Assembly: GCF_000002995.4 (NCBI RefSeq)
Contig: NW_025062476.1
Span: 1,743,501 to 1,807,500 of the forward strand
Source of the DNA: Brugia malayi
Lineage: Eukaryota > Nematoda > Chromadorea > Rhabditida > Onchocercidae
Reading direction: 5' to 3'
DNA: 64,000 bases
Part shown: piece after piece, positions 1-13,297 of the stretch
Layout of the letters: each line of letters begins with the position of its first letter
How positions within the stretch are numbered: position 1 is the first letter of the stretch
Notes under the pieces: model-generated
What the model was told of the DNA's origin: nothing
The model's input: only the letters and a program-made list of their open reading frames with translations
Database searches by the model: none
Position numbers and translations under genes: made by a program

Positions 1-332
1 TTCTTCATGATAACATAACTGCATGCTGACTATGACTTGTTATCATTTTTGAAACTATGAAAAAAAAAAAGGTTTAGATGTCCATAATTTAATTACTTGC
101 ATTAATCACTAATTAAATACAACAAAAGATAATTCAAAGAAGAAACTGGTAAAATATCCTAATCTATATCGCTTCCTATATCGTAAATTAATTATACTTA
201 GTTCAATTCATAAAATTTTTCTATTCTCTTATACTTCCTAGGCTAGTATTACTTCTCCATATTATCTGAAAATATCACCAGAAAAAAAATATATTGAACT
301 AAATTACAAATGAAAACAACAATATAACTTAC
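1..332. other. Left edge, intronic or non-coding
   Basis: No exon is recognisable here on either strand. The segment should be intron of the biotin-protein ligase gene, because the exon ending at 333 is followed on the minus strand by a good GTAAGT donor while the protein still lacks its C-terminal part. The next exon must lie to the left of the window. Confidence 0.6.
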
Positions 333-3300
333 ATTGAAACTTATTTAGGGTATTAGCAATGTAATCCTCTTGACGTATCCTTAAATCTGCAGGTAAGAAA
401 TCATTAATGCAGGCAGTTGGCTTACTGTTAGACAAATTCAATCCAGCACCTATAATTGTAAAAATAATTTGAACCAAATTATATCAAATATAAATGTATG
501 AAAGAATAAAAAATCTCAACAAAATCCGATCTTTTTATTTCATCACAATATGATAATAGCAAAAATTAGATAAAGTTAAGTACAGCAAAAGCTTATCTGT
601 GATTATTTCAAGGAAAACAAGAAAATCATCCCATCCCAAATATATTTCAATTTAAACAATTACCAATTGTACAAACAGTTCTGTCATTAATTGTTGTAGC
701 ATTGACAATTAAACCACCTAGTTTACATGTTCGACCATAATAAAGATCATTTGGCCATTTAATTTTCAACGGAAAATTCTGCAATATATTTGATTAATAC
801 GACTATATCAATTTTTTAAATCATATTTGAGAGTTAGATTTCCAGCAAAATTTTGCAATTTTTGAAATGAAATTTTATCGATTTAAAAAGATTATATTCT
901 GGTATTTCATTAGAAGAAAGGGATAGATATTAGACATGAAATAACATAAAATGAGAAAAACATTCGTTTTTATAAATCATTTTCCACTGCAAAAACTTTT
1001 AGCAAATTTTATATACCTCGTATACCTAAACTATATGAAAGAATAACAAAAAACATTCTCTATGGAAGCATACAATTTCAAAAGTGATACCAAAAGAAAT
1101 TAATATTTTCATGTCCAAATCTTCCTAAGTAACAAAATTATTTTCTGATATGATAACAATCTAAAATGATAAGGTCAGTAGAGATAAATTTTACTAAATG
1201 TCCCACTAATCAGTTTATCATCATCATATAACAAGTGCTACAAGTGTGATAGAATTCTGGCATTATATGAATGACAGAAGAAACTAAACTGAGTAAAATT
1301 AGCTACTAATTTTAGATTTATACCTAACAAATAACACTAAATCCTTCTAAAATTATTTAAATAGTAAATTTAAAAGATTATCGCAAAGATAAGTTAGAAG
1401 ATAAAAAAGTATGAAAAGGAGTAAAAATTGTTGCTATCTTGAATATTTTATATTTGAAAGATAAAGAAAGAGACAAATTTTTTAGTTCAGTACAATCATC
1501 TATTATCATTACTGATTTACAAGGAGATAAAAAAATAAAAATCATGAAAAAAAATTTCTTGAAATTAGAAAAAAGAAAAAAAGGATTTCCAAAAATCAAA
1601 AATATATCAAATTTTATTACCTCTAATTCCTTTCGAAGTGAACAAATGCCACTGACAATTGCAACACAGAAAATATGCTGAATAATGCTAATATTATTAT
1701 TAAGAGACGATTCAGGTGACAACATGTAATTAACTGTAAACATGGCACATCCAACCGGACTAAGCCATTGATTCCCTGATCGACCTAGAAATAATACAAA
1801 TGATTGCTTTAAACCAGAAATCTCTCTTACATACATACAACTTTAAAATTTACCAAGTTGTAACACAATTTCTAAAATACAAGTAAAAATTACGAGTTTT
1901 GATGAATGATTTCATTTATCTTCCTTTTCATTCATGGTATAAATACTAGTAATTATAGCTATTGTTAAGAAATTAATAATATTAAAATATACCGAAATTT
2001 ATTTTTCACCAAATGATTCATTGCAAAGTTTTATTCTTCTTTGAATTTTAGTAAAAAATTAAATGATAATGTCACTCTAAACTGAGAAAAAACACAATTT
2101 ACCCGCTCCTTTGATTTGTTGTCGTGCAACGATCACAATAGGCTCTTCCGGCATTGCACATGCCAAACTAAAATAGGAAATAATAATGAAGAAAATTATC
2201 ACTAATTCTTGGAGAATTATTGAATTAGTTAAATGGAAAATTGTACAATAAACAATTCAGTTTCTAAACTTTGGGATAGTAAAAAAAAAAAAAAAAAAAA
2301 AACTACATATATCTATCAAACATCAAACTTTACAATAAATAACACAAATGCAAAACTTTACGATGCTGAACTAAATTCCAAACTTTATAAGAAGCAAATT
2401 ATTGTAAAATTAAATAACATGATAGTCAAATTCCCAAATATCGAATTATTAAATCATTCAGTACTAAATAATTAGCTATTGATAGTGGATGCATTTTCAG
2501 ATATAATAGGTAACTGATCTTTTTTTATAACAAAGAGTACATTCAATTGGCGTCAGGAATTTGAGTAACTTAAGGATTATATTACAATGGTTTGAGTAAC
2601 TCAAACTTCAATAAATCATATGGTACTCAATAATTTTGAAAAAAAAAAAAATTATGAAATATAAATTTAATCATATGTTTCGATATTTATTAGTTAAAAA
2701 GAATGCATTTTATAAAAAAAAATTTTGTTTTAAAATTTCACAACTCAGTGTCACTATCTAATATTAAAATAAAATATAAATTTTTTTTTTTTTTAAACAT
2801 AGAAATAGATAATTTTTTTTTAAATATAAAAATAGATATTTAATTGAAAAAAAAAACTGAAAATTTCATCAACCTCTTTCCAATATCCATTGTTGTCTCA
2901 CATACTGGAATGTAAAGTAAAGCTTTGCCAAGTCTCACAGTTTTAAGTCTCCTATAAATTCATCCATCATTTGAATTACATCGTCAAACAAAAATTTCAG
3001 TCTTTTAATAAATCAAGAAAAGTGCAGAAAAAAGAAAAAAAAAAACTGAAAGATTACTTAAAATAAATTTCATCATCAAAATCATGTAAATGTTCTGCCC
3101 GTGTTCGAACTTCAACCGGAAGTAACTTGTTTGAAACCTCTGGTAATGGTCCATGCTTGTTGATTTGTTTAAGCAATAGTTTTGGTTTGCTACCGAATGG
3201 TTCATTGAAATGCATACCCTATAATGAATTGTGTAAATCATTAATTTCAAATTTCTTTAATTGCTTAAACTTCTTTGGCATTTGTTCATGAGATTAAATT

Positions 3301-6300
3301 GAGCAATTTAATTAATATCTCACAAAAAAAAAAGAAAGATGCAGACAATAAATTCATAAATAATTAAGTACAACAATAAATTAAACAATAACATTTTCAA
3401 TTAAATAACCATCATAATTATGCAGTATGATAAGCTTAATTTAGCCAAATATCTAATTCACTAAATAGATAATTTTTTCAAAAATTTTAGTTATTTTTTT
3501 AATAAATTAATTAAAGTAATTTAATAGTTGTTTGTAACAAACATATCATTAACTGTCACTTTTTTTTTTTTTTTTTTCGATTCACTATAAAAAGTTTAAT
3601 TAAATTAGCTAGTTTGAAAACAATAACATTCTTAGTTAAATAACAATCGATATGATTATATAATTTCTCAAACATATAATAACTTACTTCCATATCCCAT
3701 GGCATTCGATCATATTCACAAATAAAATATCCAGGTGTAAGAGATGGTACTGCTACATTTGTTGTAATTTTTATGGAAAGACGTGAAAGAGCATCAGCAA
3801 TAAGTGTTGAACCGGAATGAAGTAATTGCTCACTTGTCGCATCACTAAATAGAGCACTAGCACGTTGCGCTGCATTTTCCATATATAACAAAAGTGGACT
3901 ATCTAAAATTAAGTAAAGGAGAAATTTTGAGAGAAAGAAACAAGTGATATTATATAAATTACAAAAAAAAAAAAAAAAAAATGATATTATATAAATTATA
4001 AAAGAAAAAAGAAAAATTATTATAAAATAAGTAACAAAAACGAAAAAAGAAAAACGTTATAAAATAAACAACAAAAGTGAGACAGGTTCAAAAATTAAAA
4101 AAATTTCTAATAATTGAAACTTGGAAACACAAAAAAAAGAAAAAAAAAAAAACAAGGAATAAATGATAAATGAGAAAGAAACAAACCTTCAGTTTTATAT
4201 AGCACAACAGAATATTTACAACTACCAAAGAGATCTTTTGCATGAAATGTTTGATTTACCTGAAAAATTTCCAATATTTAGGTATTATTAGATCAGTTAC
4301 TCCATTTTGGTCTTTGCTCTTTCATATTAGAACTTTCAAAGTTTTGTTTTACTGTATAATATCATTTCAATACTCATTTTTCGCTTCTAATAATAACTTA
4401 TTTAATTTATGACAATAAATGAAGTTACATGATGTTTTTTTTTTTCCTTTTTTTTTTTTTTTTATTTGAATTTAAAAAGGACACAAAAAGTGGAAACTCA
4501 GTGGCATAATGATGAATGAAAAAATTTTAAGTGATGAGCTTAATGACCAATCATATCTCTTCAAATCCCATAAAAAAGTGCCAAAGAATTTAACTCAGCT
4601 ACGCTATAATAATCTTTCGGTATTTGAAATCAATTGAAAAGATAAAAAGCTCATCAGATACACATATCTCGTAAACTTATCCATAGTCAAAAAAAAAAAA
4701 AGAAAAATATAACCTACAATGATTATCACTAAAGCAAAATTGATATAATCAGTTGTTATCTCTACACTGTCTATGATATCGATGAATATTCAAGAATTTA
4801 TCAGATAAACCAAAAGAATGAACCTTAATCGGTATTTAAAAGCAAATTTTTTTTTTCCGGCAAAAGTACCTGATTATATGTCGAAGAATATGAAAACCGA
4901 AAAAAGATGGATTGCAAACTTTTTTTTTTTTTTAAACTATCGATAATTTTATAGCTCCATCGTCTCATTTCCTATATTCAGCTGTCATTTCCGAAATTTA
5001 ATTTAGAAAAAAAAAAAAAAAAGGTGTGCCTATATTAAAATTATAATAAATTGAATTTTATATATCTATATATTAAAATTTAACATAACATATATATGTA
5101 TTGAAATTTTATTCAAATTAGCATACAAATTTTTTTGCTAAAAACATTAGTGTTTTTTAAAACAGTATTTAGAAAAGTGCTATTATGCTTTATTTTCATT
5201 CTTTATGTAAATCACACCTAGAAATATTATTTGAAAAAAGAAATTATAAATTCTACTGTATACCTTTTTCTCCTTATGTAACATTTTTAAAGTCTTCTTT
5301 AGAAAATGTTCAAAATCTTTTCCAAGTTTCTTTGACTGTCGTTCACCAAATGCCATCTTCAGCAATTTAGTAGTCTTTTTTGAATTGTCACAAGCCGATA
5401 AACTTGCCAAAAGCTTATTTTGACATAGGAAGAGAATTTTGCCTGACTGAAATAGCAAAAATTTGCTATTTCACATCATTTTTTTGTCAAAAAGAAAAAG
5501 AAAAAAGAAAAGGGAAAAGAAAAAAAAAAAAAAAAAACATCAACGGACTAAAGGAAAATGTAGTCCTCCGAGAATAACATGGAACTTTTTAAGTGCATCA
5601 AAACGGAAAAAATTGTTCAATCAAGAAAATGAAAAATGGTTATGCTTCAAGATTTTAAATCATATCCGATTTGTAATGACTTTAGAATTAAAACTTGCTG
5701 ATCAATTGAATGGAAAATAGAATTAAAGTATCATTTATTTTGCCTATAACTTTATTCAAAATAATAATTATCTTTCATAGTAATTTCTCACTAATAGTTC
5801 ATTTTGTTTAAGCTATAAAACTATGTAGAAATAATTTTATTGTTTGAAATTTGAATGAAAATTTAAAATATTCCTCTGTCAAAAAAAAAAAAAAAAAAAA
5901 AAAACGAAAAGAAAACCTTACACAACTAAAATATTGCTGAAGTCGAATCCAACATTTATCATCCAAATGTGATGTATCAGCTACAATCAAGCATGCAATA
6001 TTTTGTCCAATCCATGGATGTTTACAGAATGCTTCATATGATAAATGATAAACAGTATGAGTATCAGATGGTATCATCGTATTCAGAGTCTCTAAGATAC
6101 GATTAAACAAATCATCATTGTCACCAGTAAATACCAAAATCTGTAATGTAAACATGATTTAAACATATATTTGATAGCATCATTGCAAATAATTTCGCTA
6201 TTCGGCAATTTAAAATTCTTCATCTGGAATCTTTCCCTTCTAATTATTATTATTATTATTATAAGCAAGAGGAAAAATAATTTGTGCATATATTCAAACG

Positions 6301-9300
6301 CTTGCATAAATCTTATTTTTTAAATATAGAAATAATGAAAGAATACAATTTAATAGAATGGAAAAATTCCATAATTAAATGTTCTGATTCATTGTAAAAC
6401 TTAAGATTCAACAAATCTTTCAAATATTTAATTATAGAACAAAATAATATGTACATATATATAATTTTTTTTTAGCATAATAACCTTTAAAAATTCACCA
6501 TTAAAGGTTTCGTAAGAATTTTTCCGCCATCTTTTGCTGTATGCAAATGAGAACCGTTAAAAATTCGAAACATTTTTTTACTCAATAATACTGATTGTTC
6601 TTTCGAGCTCAGAAATAATGATGGCGATTGAATCAACGCAGAAGTTGGAAAGATATTATAACAATCTGAAAAAAAAAAAAAAAAGAAAAAAGTGAGAAAA
6701 TTATTTGAGAATATTATAATAATAAAGAAGTACTAACAATTTTTGGATTAAGCATGGATAAACACTGTAAAAAACTTCTAAACTTAAAAGCATGAAAAGG
6801 CAATGCTTAAAAGTGACAAGGACAGACAATCAATCAACAACGGATAGAGTTAAGATGAAATTGATCCAAGAGAGAAATAACTCACTTTCTTGTTGCAAAA
6901 TTATTTCAGCTTTAAATCTTGAAATTAAAATTTAAACCAAACTTTTCAACCTTAACCTAAATTAATTTGTCTAAAATTATTCTCTTTTTCTGTTCAATTC
7001 GTAATTTTCTTTTCACACTAGGAAATGCGAGAAATGCCAACTTTAAAAATGACTGATATTTGATCATTATAATAACAAAACATTCTCCTTCTTTTCGTCA
7101 TTATTTGTGATTAACTTCATAAATCATTTTATGCAATATTGACAAAATTGGCTGTCTCAAAAAAAAAAAAAACCCAATTTTGCGCTTATCACTGGTCATA
7201 TCGTTAAAATTGGTACTTATATATTATATAGGTTTATTATGCGAGCAATAATTTTACCAGTATTGCACAAGCAATATAATTTTATGCTTAACACTGATAA
7301 GGAATTGTCACAGAAACAAAGCATCTTGAAAAGTGCGAAAAGCTCAAGTGCATAGCACAAAGATAATAATTTTGCTTACCTGTTGCTGATAAAAATTTAC
7401 ACGCACCCTGAAATTTATACTGTGTTAAACTATATAAGAAAATAAGTAATAACAGATATGGGATAGTTACATAATAGAAATGTATAAAGTTCACTACAAA
7501 TATTTTTTGATTCTAATCAGGCGAATTTCAATTTAAATTGATTGAATTAAATCACCTCGTTGACCGAAGTTGATGAATTTGATTCGTTTTTTTCAGGAGC
7601 AATTGCATTTACAATCCTTTTTGAAAATTGCTTTCGCTCAGTTTTACCTATAGATCCAGCATTTGAAGTATTTTGATTTTCAACTTTTCCAATAGCTGTT
7701 CCTTGATCTGATCGAATCAAAATCTGGCTAGGTTTCATTTGAACTCGATTTTGGTAACTAATAATCTGATCTGATGTAATGCGATCATCTTTCAATTGGA
7801 GTTGAATTTGATCCATTTTATTCGAGATTAAATTCTGCTCGACTGAAGAAGGATGGTTCAGCTCGTTTGGAAACTGATATTTTCCGATATTACAAACATT
7901 GTCTTTCGTAAGTTTAACTGGTGTATTAGCATCATCAACGTGTACTGAACTGTAATCTATGAAAAGTTGACCGTTGATTTCTTTCGGAACGACATCAGTC
8001 GAGACTCTTGACAGCAAACAGTTCGCATGACCATCCATTTCCCGTAATTCTCTTTTCTGATTGCATAATGAATTTACAGAAGAATGCAACATGTGTTGTT
8101 CAACACGAGCAAATCTTGTTTTCGAACCAAACTGTTGACTTTTTGAGTAACTGAAAATTGAAATAATTAAGTGCTAATAAGCCTAAAATTCATTTTCAAT
8201 ACCACCCGCAGTTTGATTGTTTTTGTTAAAAACAATAAAAAAATTTCTTTTTTTTGAAATTAAAAGGAAACACACACATACACACACATACATACATACA
8301 TACATACACACGCATAAGTATGTCCACACACAAGCAATGTGATATCTGTTTTAAATGATGTCAATAAGTTAAAAAAAAAAAAAAGAAAAAGAAGAAAGAA
8401 GTAATGTTTCTTCATAAACAAAGACAAAGGACGGAAAGCATTATAAAACAGAAAGAGAAAAGATGCAAAAAAAGTAAATTTAAAATAAGTTAGTTAGGAA
8501 AGAAAAAAAATATTTTTGATATGAAAGTAAAATTTTAATAACATCTAAAAAGTGTTTTTTTTTTTTTTTAGTATGCAATCTTTAAAAGTTTCACACACAA
8601 AAAAGGAGAAACATTTCCAAAAAGAAAAAAATTTTCTAATTTAACTAAACTATTTTTATGGATTACTTAAACAAACGAAAAAAAAAAAAGAGATAAAACA
8701 AGAAAAATCCGAAAAACAATAAAATTAACAGGAATAGATGACATGCGAAAGAATAACCGGATCCATTTTTTTTTTTTCCCCGATTCTTCTTAATATAATT
8801 TTTGTACAATAAAAGAGCTATCTTCATCTATCCATTATTATTAAACCAGTACTTTCATTGTGCATTCTGCCATCCTAGTTGTCAACTTCATGTCAACTTC
8901 CATAAAAATCGTACAAATATAAATTATGCATAAAGATAAAAAAAAAAAAAAAAAAAAAAACAAGTACTGAGTTGATTTTTCAGCAGATTCCTGATATATT
9001 TGTATCCTTAGTGGAAACTCACATTCCAAATCGTCATGAACCTATAACCAAAGCATGCAAATGATTTAAATTTTATGATAAAATGTAGATACTTGTGAAA
9101 TGCCACCTTCTGTATGATATATCAACCTATTCTTTTCAGTTTCTTAAAAAAGATATCTCTCTTCTCCCTCTCCCTCCCTCTCTCTCTCTCTCTCTCTCTC
9201 ACAACACGACTTACATGAAGTGTTTTTTTTTTTTTCATACAATTCATATAGGAAATGAAAATTTATAATTTCTTCAAATTCAACTTAAATAATAACATTG

Positions 9301-12300
9301 AATAACCTTTTGTTCATTTTATTTTGCTCTTTGAGATATCTGATATAGAATGAAGCAGCTTCATTCAGTACTGTTTTGGTTCGTTCAAGTGAAACAGAAC
9401 ATGCTCTCGATCTCGATAAATTAGATCTCCTAACACATCCAAAGTAGTCATTGTTTGGAGTATCAACTGATAATCTTAAAATTAACATATTTAAATCTAA
9501 ATTAATTTATTTACCAACTGATCTAGCATTAGTTTTTTTTTTTTATACTTTGCAAAAGAAAAGTTTTGAAGTAATTACTAAAAAATGAACTAATTAATTA
9601 ATTTCATGAAACAATGAACAACTAGAATATGAGTCTAGGATGATCATTACCATATCCAGAATGATTATTTTAAAAATGTTAACAAATTTGAAGCAAAAGA
9701 TAACTTTTTCTAGTTTTATAAGGTTTACATTTTGCAACAAAGAACAACCAAATGAATCATTGAAATTTTCATTAATTAATTCTAGTGTTAATTAGCAAAA
9801 TATTCTATTTTTGGTCTTTTTTTTTTTTGTTATTTGAATGCAATATATGAAAATTTAATTGAATGTAATGAGTGATACATTCATTACATAATATTTCAAA
9901 TATTTTTAATATTTCAATATTTCAAATATTTCAAATGCATAATATTTCGAACAAAACATTCAAAAAAAAAGCATACATAGATGGAGCAGGAAATCCTTGC
10001 CGATTATCATAATGTAATGTTGAATCATTATTATGAAACGATGATAAAACTGAAGAATCGTAAAAATTCCGGCAATCATCTTTATCCATCATACAACTAT
10101 GTTCTCGTTCATAAAGTAATTCCAGTAATGAAAGTGGCTCTGGTGATAGACTATTACGTGATGAATTTATACCCCATTCGCCACCAAAAAATAAACAATT
10201 AATTAACTGATTAATTAACTAATTAATTAATTATTTATTAAGTTTATTACAAAAATCATTTTATTCTCATTCTTTTCTTATATTTTATTCAATATATAGC
10301 TGATTATTTTATGATTGCTTACAGTTTCATCATTATATGTGAATGAATTATTAATCAACTAATTTTAGCAATTTAATTTACAAAGGATTTAAACTTTTTT
10401 TTTCATGTCCATTTTCATATCAGCCAATCATTTATTAAATAATTTATTTGTTTAGTATGCTACCTAATTCGTCCTCTTATTTTAGTTACTATATATCATT
10501 TCATCAATAGAAATTTCGACTACTATTATAAAATGCTAACTAACTAAAGAGAAATGATGAATATTAAGAATTGAAATAAGCAATAGATAAATTAATATCT
10601 TTTTGCGTTATTTGTTTTTAGTTGAAAAAAAAAAAAAGAAAACTCCCCACTGTGAAGTACTACTATACAAATTGATAATAATAAAACTTACAACTAAGAG
10701 GAGGTGATACACACCTTTGTAAACTGTTACTATCATCCAGTTGTAGAAAAAATTTCGCTGGCAATGTTACCACTGTAATATGTACATTATAAAAGATAAA
10801 TTTTCATTTGAACACTTGCAAATTCCACTTATAAAACTATCTTTATTAATTTTCAACCATAAAAGAAAAGAAAATCCTTTTTAAGAAAAAAATTTGTTAA
10901 ATTAAAATATTAAAAAAAAAATGATTTTAAAAGAGAGAATAGTTCTTATATTCGTTCAATACTCTCCAAAATTCTTGCCAAAAAGAAAAATTTATTGGAT
11001 TTTTAATCACTCATCTATAGAACTGTATACAAAAGATGACCATAGAATAATTATAAATTATCCACATGAACCATCTTTTTTTTTTTAAAAAAAAAAATAA
11101 ACTTTAGATTCCTTCATTTGAATAAATAAATAAAAGAAGAAATAGAAATTAAAAAAGAAAAAAAAGAATAAAAAAAAAAAAAAAAAAGAATTGCAACTTT
11201 CACTAACCTTTCATCATTTTAACCACTGCTTTACCACCAATATCAAATAATATATTCTGTGACCATGCAAAAGCAATATCATAAAAATCATATAATGTAC
11301 ATTCATAAAGGATTTCCCATGGACGTCCACGTCGATGAGCAATTTTATTACATAAATTACCAATCTAATATGAGAATATATAAAAAGATAAAATATAAAA
11401 ATTAAAATTAAAGAATTAAAGCTAATATTAATTTCGAAGAAAATAAATATAATAAAATCCCTCAATTTTTATTCCTTTTATTATTATTCTCTTCTTTCCT
11501 CTTCATTTTCTTAATATTTTTTATCATACAAATAACACTTACAGTACTCTATTGAATTCTATTTTTTTCTTTTCTGTCATATATCAGCAATAAAGCAAAA
11601 AAAAGAAAAAAAAGAAAATTAAAGAAGTAAATTTACCAGAACTGATGGTAAACCGGAAGAGAAAATAGTATTACTGATTATGCTTGATTGTTCATCGATG
11701 ATATCTACTGAATCGGTAACAGTAATACCATCCAAAGTTTCGTTATATTCATCAGTTTTCTTATCCAAAAAAGCAATAAAATGAACACGTGGAATAGAAC
11801 CATGAATCGGTGGAGTAAATATATTCCAGTCCACAATATCCAATTGTGTCTAAAAAGAAAAATAAAGGTTAAAAAAAAAAAAAAAAAAAAAAGAAAAAAA
11901 TTAAAACAAATTTTAAAAAATTGAAAACAAATATTATATGTTTTTCTTTCATCCATTTCGAAAAAGATGGAATGTCAGAAAGGAGTTTTCAAATTTTGAG
12001 AAAAGTTTTGCTTTGCTTCGATTATTTTTGAGAAGTCAAAACATAATGGATGAGTTCGTTTCAGCTTGAAAATTTGGTGATAAAAATGGAAAATTTAATT
12101 TCGAAGTATTAACTTCTGCTTTTTTTTTTTTTTTTTTTATGGAATCTATTTCGAATAAAATATGAGAACGAGATTGTTACATATGAGTGTGAAATTTTAA
12201 AACTATGTCATGTTGCTATGAAAATCCAATCAGTGGGAAACATTTCCGTAGTTATACTAGTTAGGGTCATATCAAGGTCATGTGTATACCATCTAGTTTT

Positions 12301-12950
12301 CTCATACCACACAATTTAAAAAGTTATGTGTAAAATTATCAACAATTCTCAGTAATGTTGATAATATAGTACTACTGCTGTTAAGTTTTGAATTTAAACT
12401 TCAGTTCAATTTCAGTTCCATTTTAAATCCAGCTTTAATAATCCAAGCTGAAGGATTTTTTTTTCTAAGAAAATGTTCGTATAATTTCATTCTTTAAAAA
12501 AAAATTGAAAACAAAAATTTTATAAAACAGCTTACAGCATCTGACTGAACAACAAATTCCATTTCTTCATTACGATAAATTGGTCTTGTAATAAGTTCAC
12601 CTGGAAGACATGGTTCACTACTTGTCTTTCTTAGCATATCCACAGTATCGGTTAATCTTTCATAACTGAAATGTTAGCACAAGTTCATTCATTAAGCTAA
12701 TATTATAAATTAATTTAAAAAAAAAAAAAAAATACTAAACATTAATTCATTCATATCTACAAGCACTTTTTCCAGGAAATAATTAAGCAAATAAATGTTG
12801 AAAAATCAAAAAAAGAAAAAAAAAGAAGAAATAATTACAAAAATCTACCTAAGTACTAACTTAACTAATGTAATTAAGTGAACAAATAAAACAAAAAAAA
12901 AAGCATATGAAACTAAATAACTTATATAACGAAGAATAAAAATAAAAACA

Positions 12951-12987
<37 letters not shown>

Positions 12988-13297
12988 TCAATGAATTGAA
13001 TAAGCAAATAAATAAATAAATAATAAGAAAAATAATCATTCAAATGATCGATGATAAATAGAGAGATACAAACAAGTATGAAGTAAATGAAATATTTTTT
13101 TTTTTGTAAAATAATAAAACTAAGATTTACCTTTTTTTTTTACTTGAAGAACACGAAAAACAAGGAATTTTACGACATAAAAGTACTGAATTATGTGAAA
13201 GATTCCAAATGAAATACTCCGATAATACTGATACTAATCGTTGACGTCGTGCAAACTGCACTGCAGATAACACAAGCGACCATACAAAAAATATCAT
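333..13297 (-). CDS. HLCS: Biotin-protein ligase (holocarboxylase synthetase), 3' partial
   Basis: Enzyme that makes biotinyl-AMP and transfers biotin to a lysine of biotin-dependent carboxylases. Exons in coding order: 13297-13131, 12665-12536, 11849-11637, 11364-11208, 10772-10692, about 10208-9977, 9474-9307, 8150-7556, 7407-7380, 6665-6499, 6140-5922, 5446-5264, 4259-4187, 3902-3688, 3218-3058, 2951-2874, 2167-2103, 1784-1621, 778-664, 449-333. Reading phase fits at every junction except the two sides of the 10208-9977 exon's 5' end. Catalytic signature GAGRSGNQWLSPVGCAMF is at the 2103/1784 junction; KWPNDLY and KLGGLIVN (ATP/biotin site) are at 778-664, followed by TACIND. Exons 6140-5264 match the conserved domain upstream of the catalytic core in animal holocarboxylase synthetases (ILVFTGDNDD, then SGKILFLC). 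The start chosen is an ATG nine bases after a TTTGCAG acceptor, giving a hydrophobic N-terminus (IFFVWSLVLSAVQF). About 1,100 residues are in view, against roughly 730 for the human enzyme; the extra length is N-terminal. The C-terminal end and stop lie outside the window. Family identity is certain; the first half is less so. Confidence 0.93.
8268..8333. repeat. CA/CATA microsatellite
   Basis: An imperfect (CA)n/(CATA)n stretch. It lies in the HLCS intron between the exons that end at 8150 and begin at 9307. Confidence 0.85.
9158..9200. repeat. CT microsatellite
   Basis: A pyrimidine run that becomes a pure (CT)n repeat, in the same HLCS intron as the CA repeat. No function is apparent. Confidence 0.85.

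Noticed and set aside
9020..9045. Micro-exon between HLCS exons 9474-9307 and 8150-7556
   Set aside because: It has an acceptor and a GTGAGT donor, but including it breaks the reading frame, while joining the two flanking exons directly keeps phase.
12845..13043. Phenylalanine-rich open frames on the minus strand, and similar ones near 5808, 25501, 63130 and elsewhere
   Set aside because: These parts are translated poly(A)/poly(T) tracts; where a real exon exists it ends at a donor before the homopolymer.
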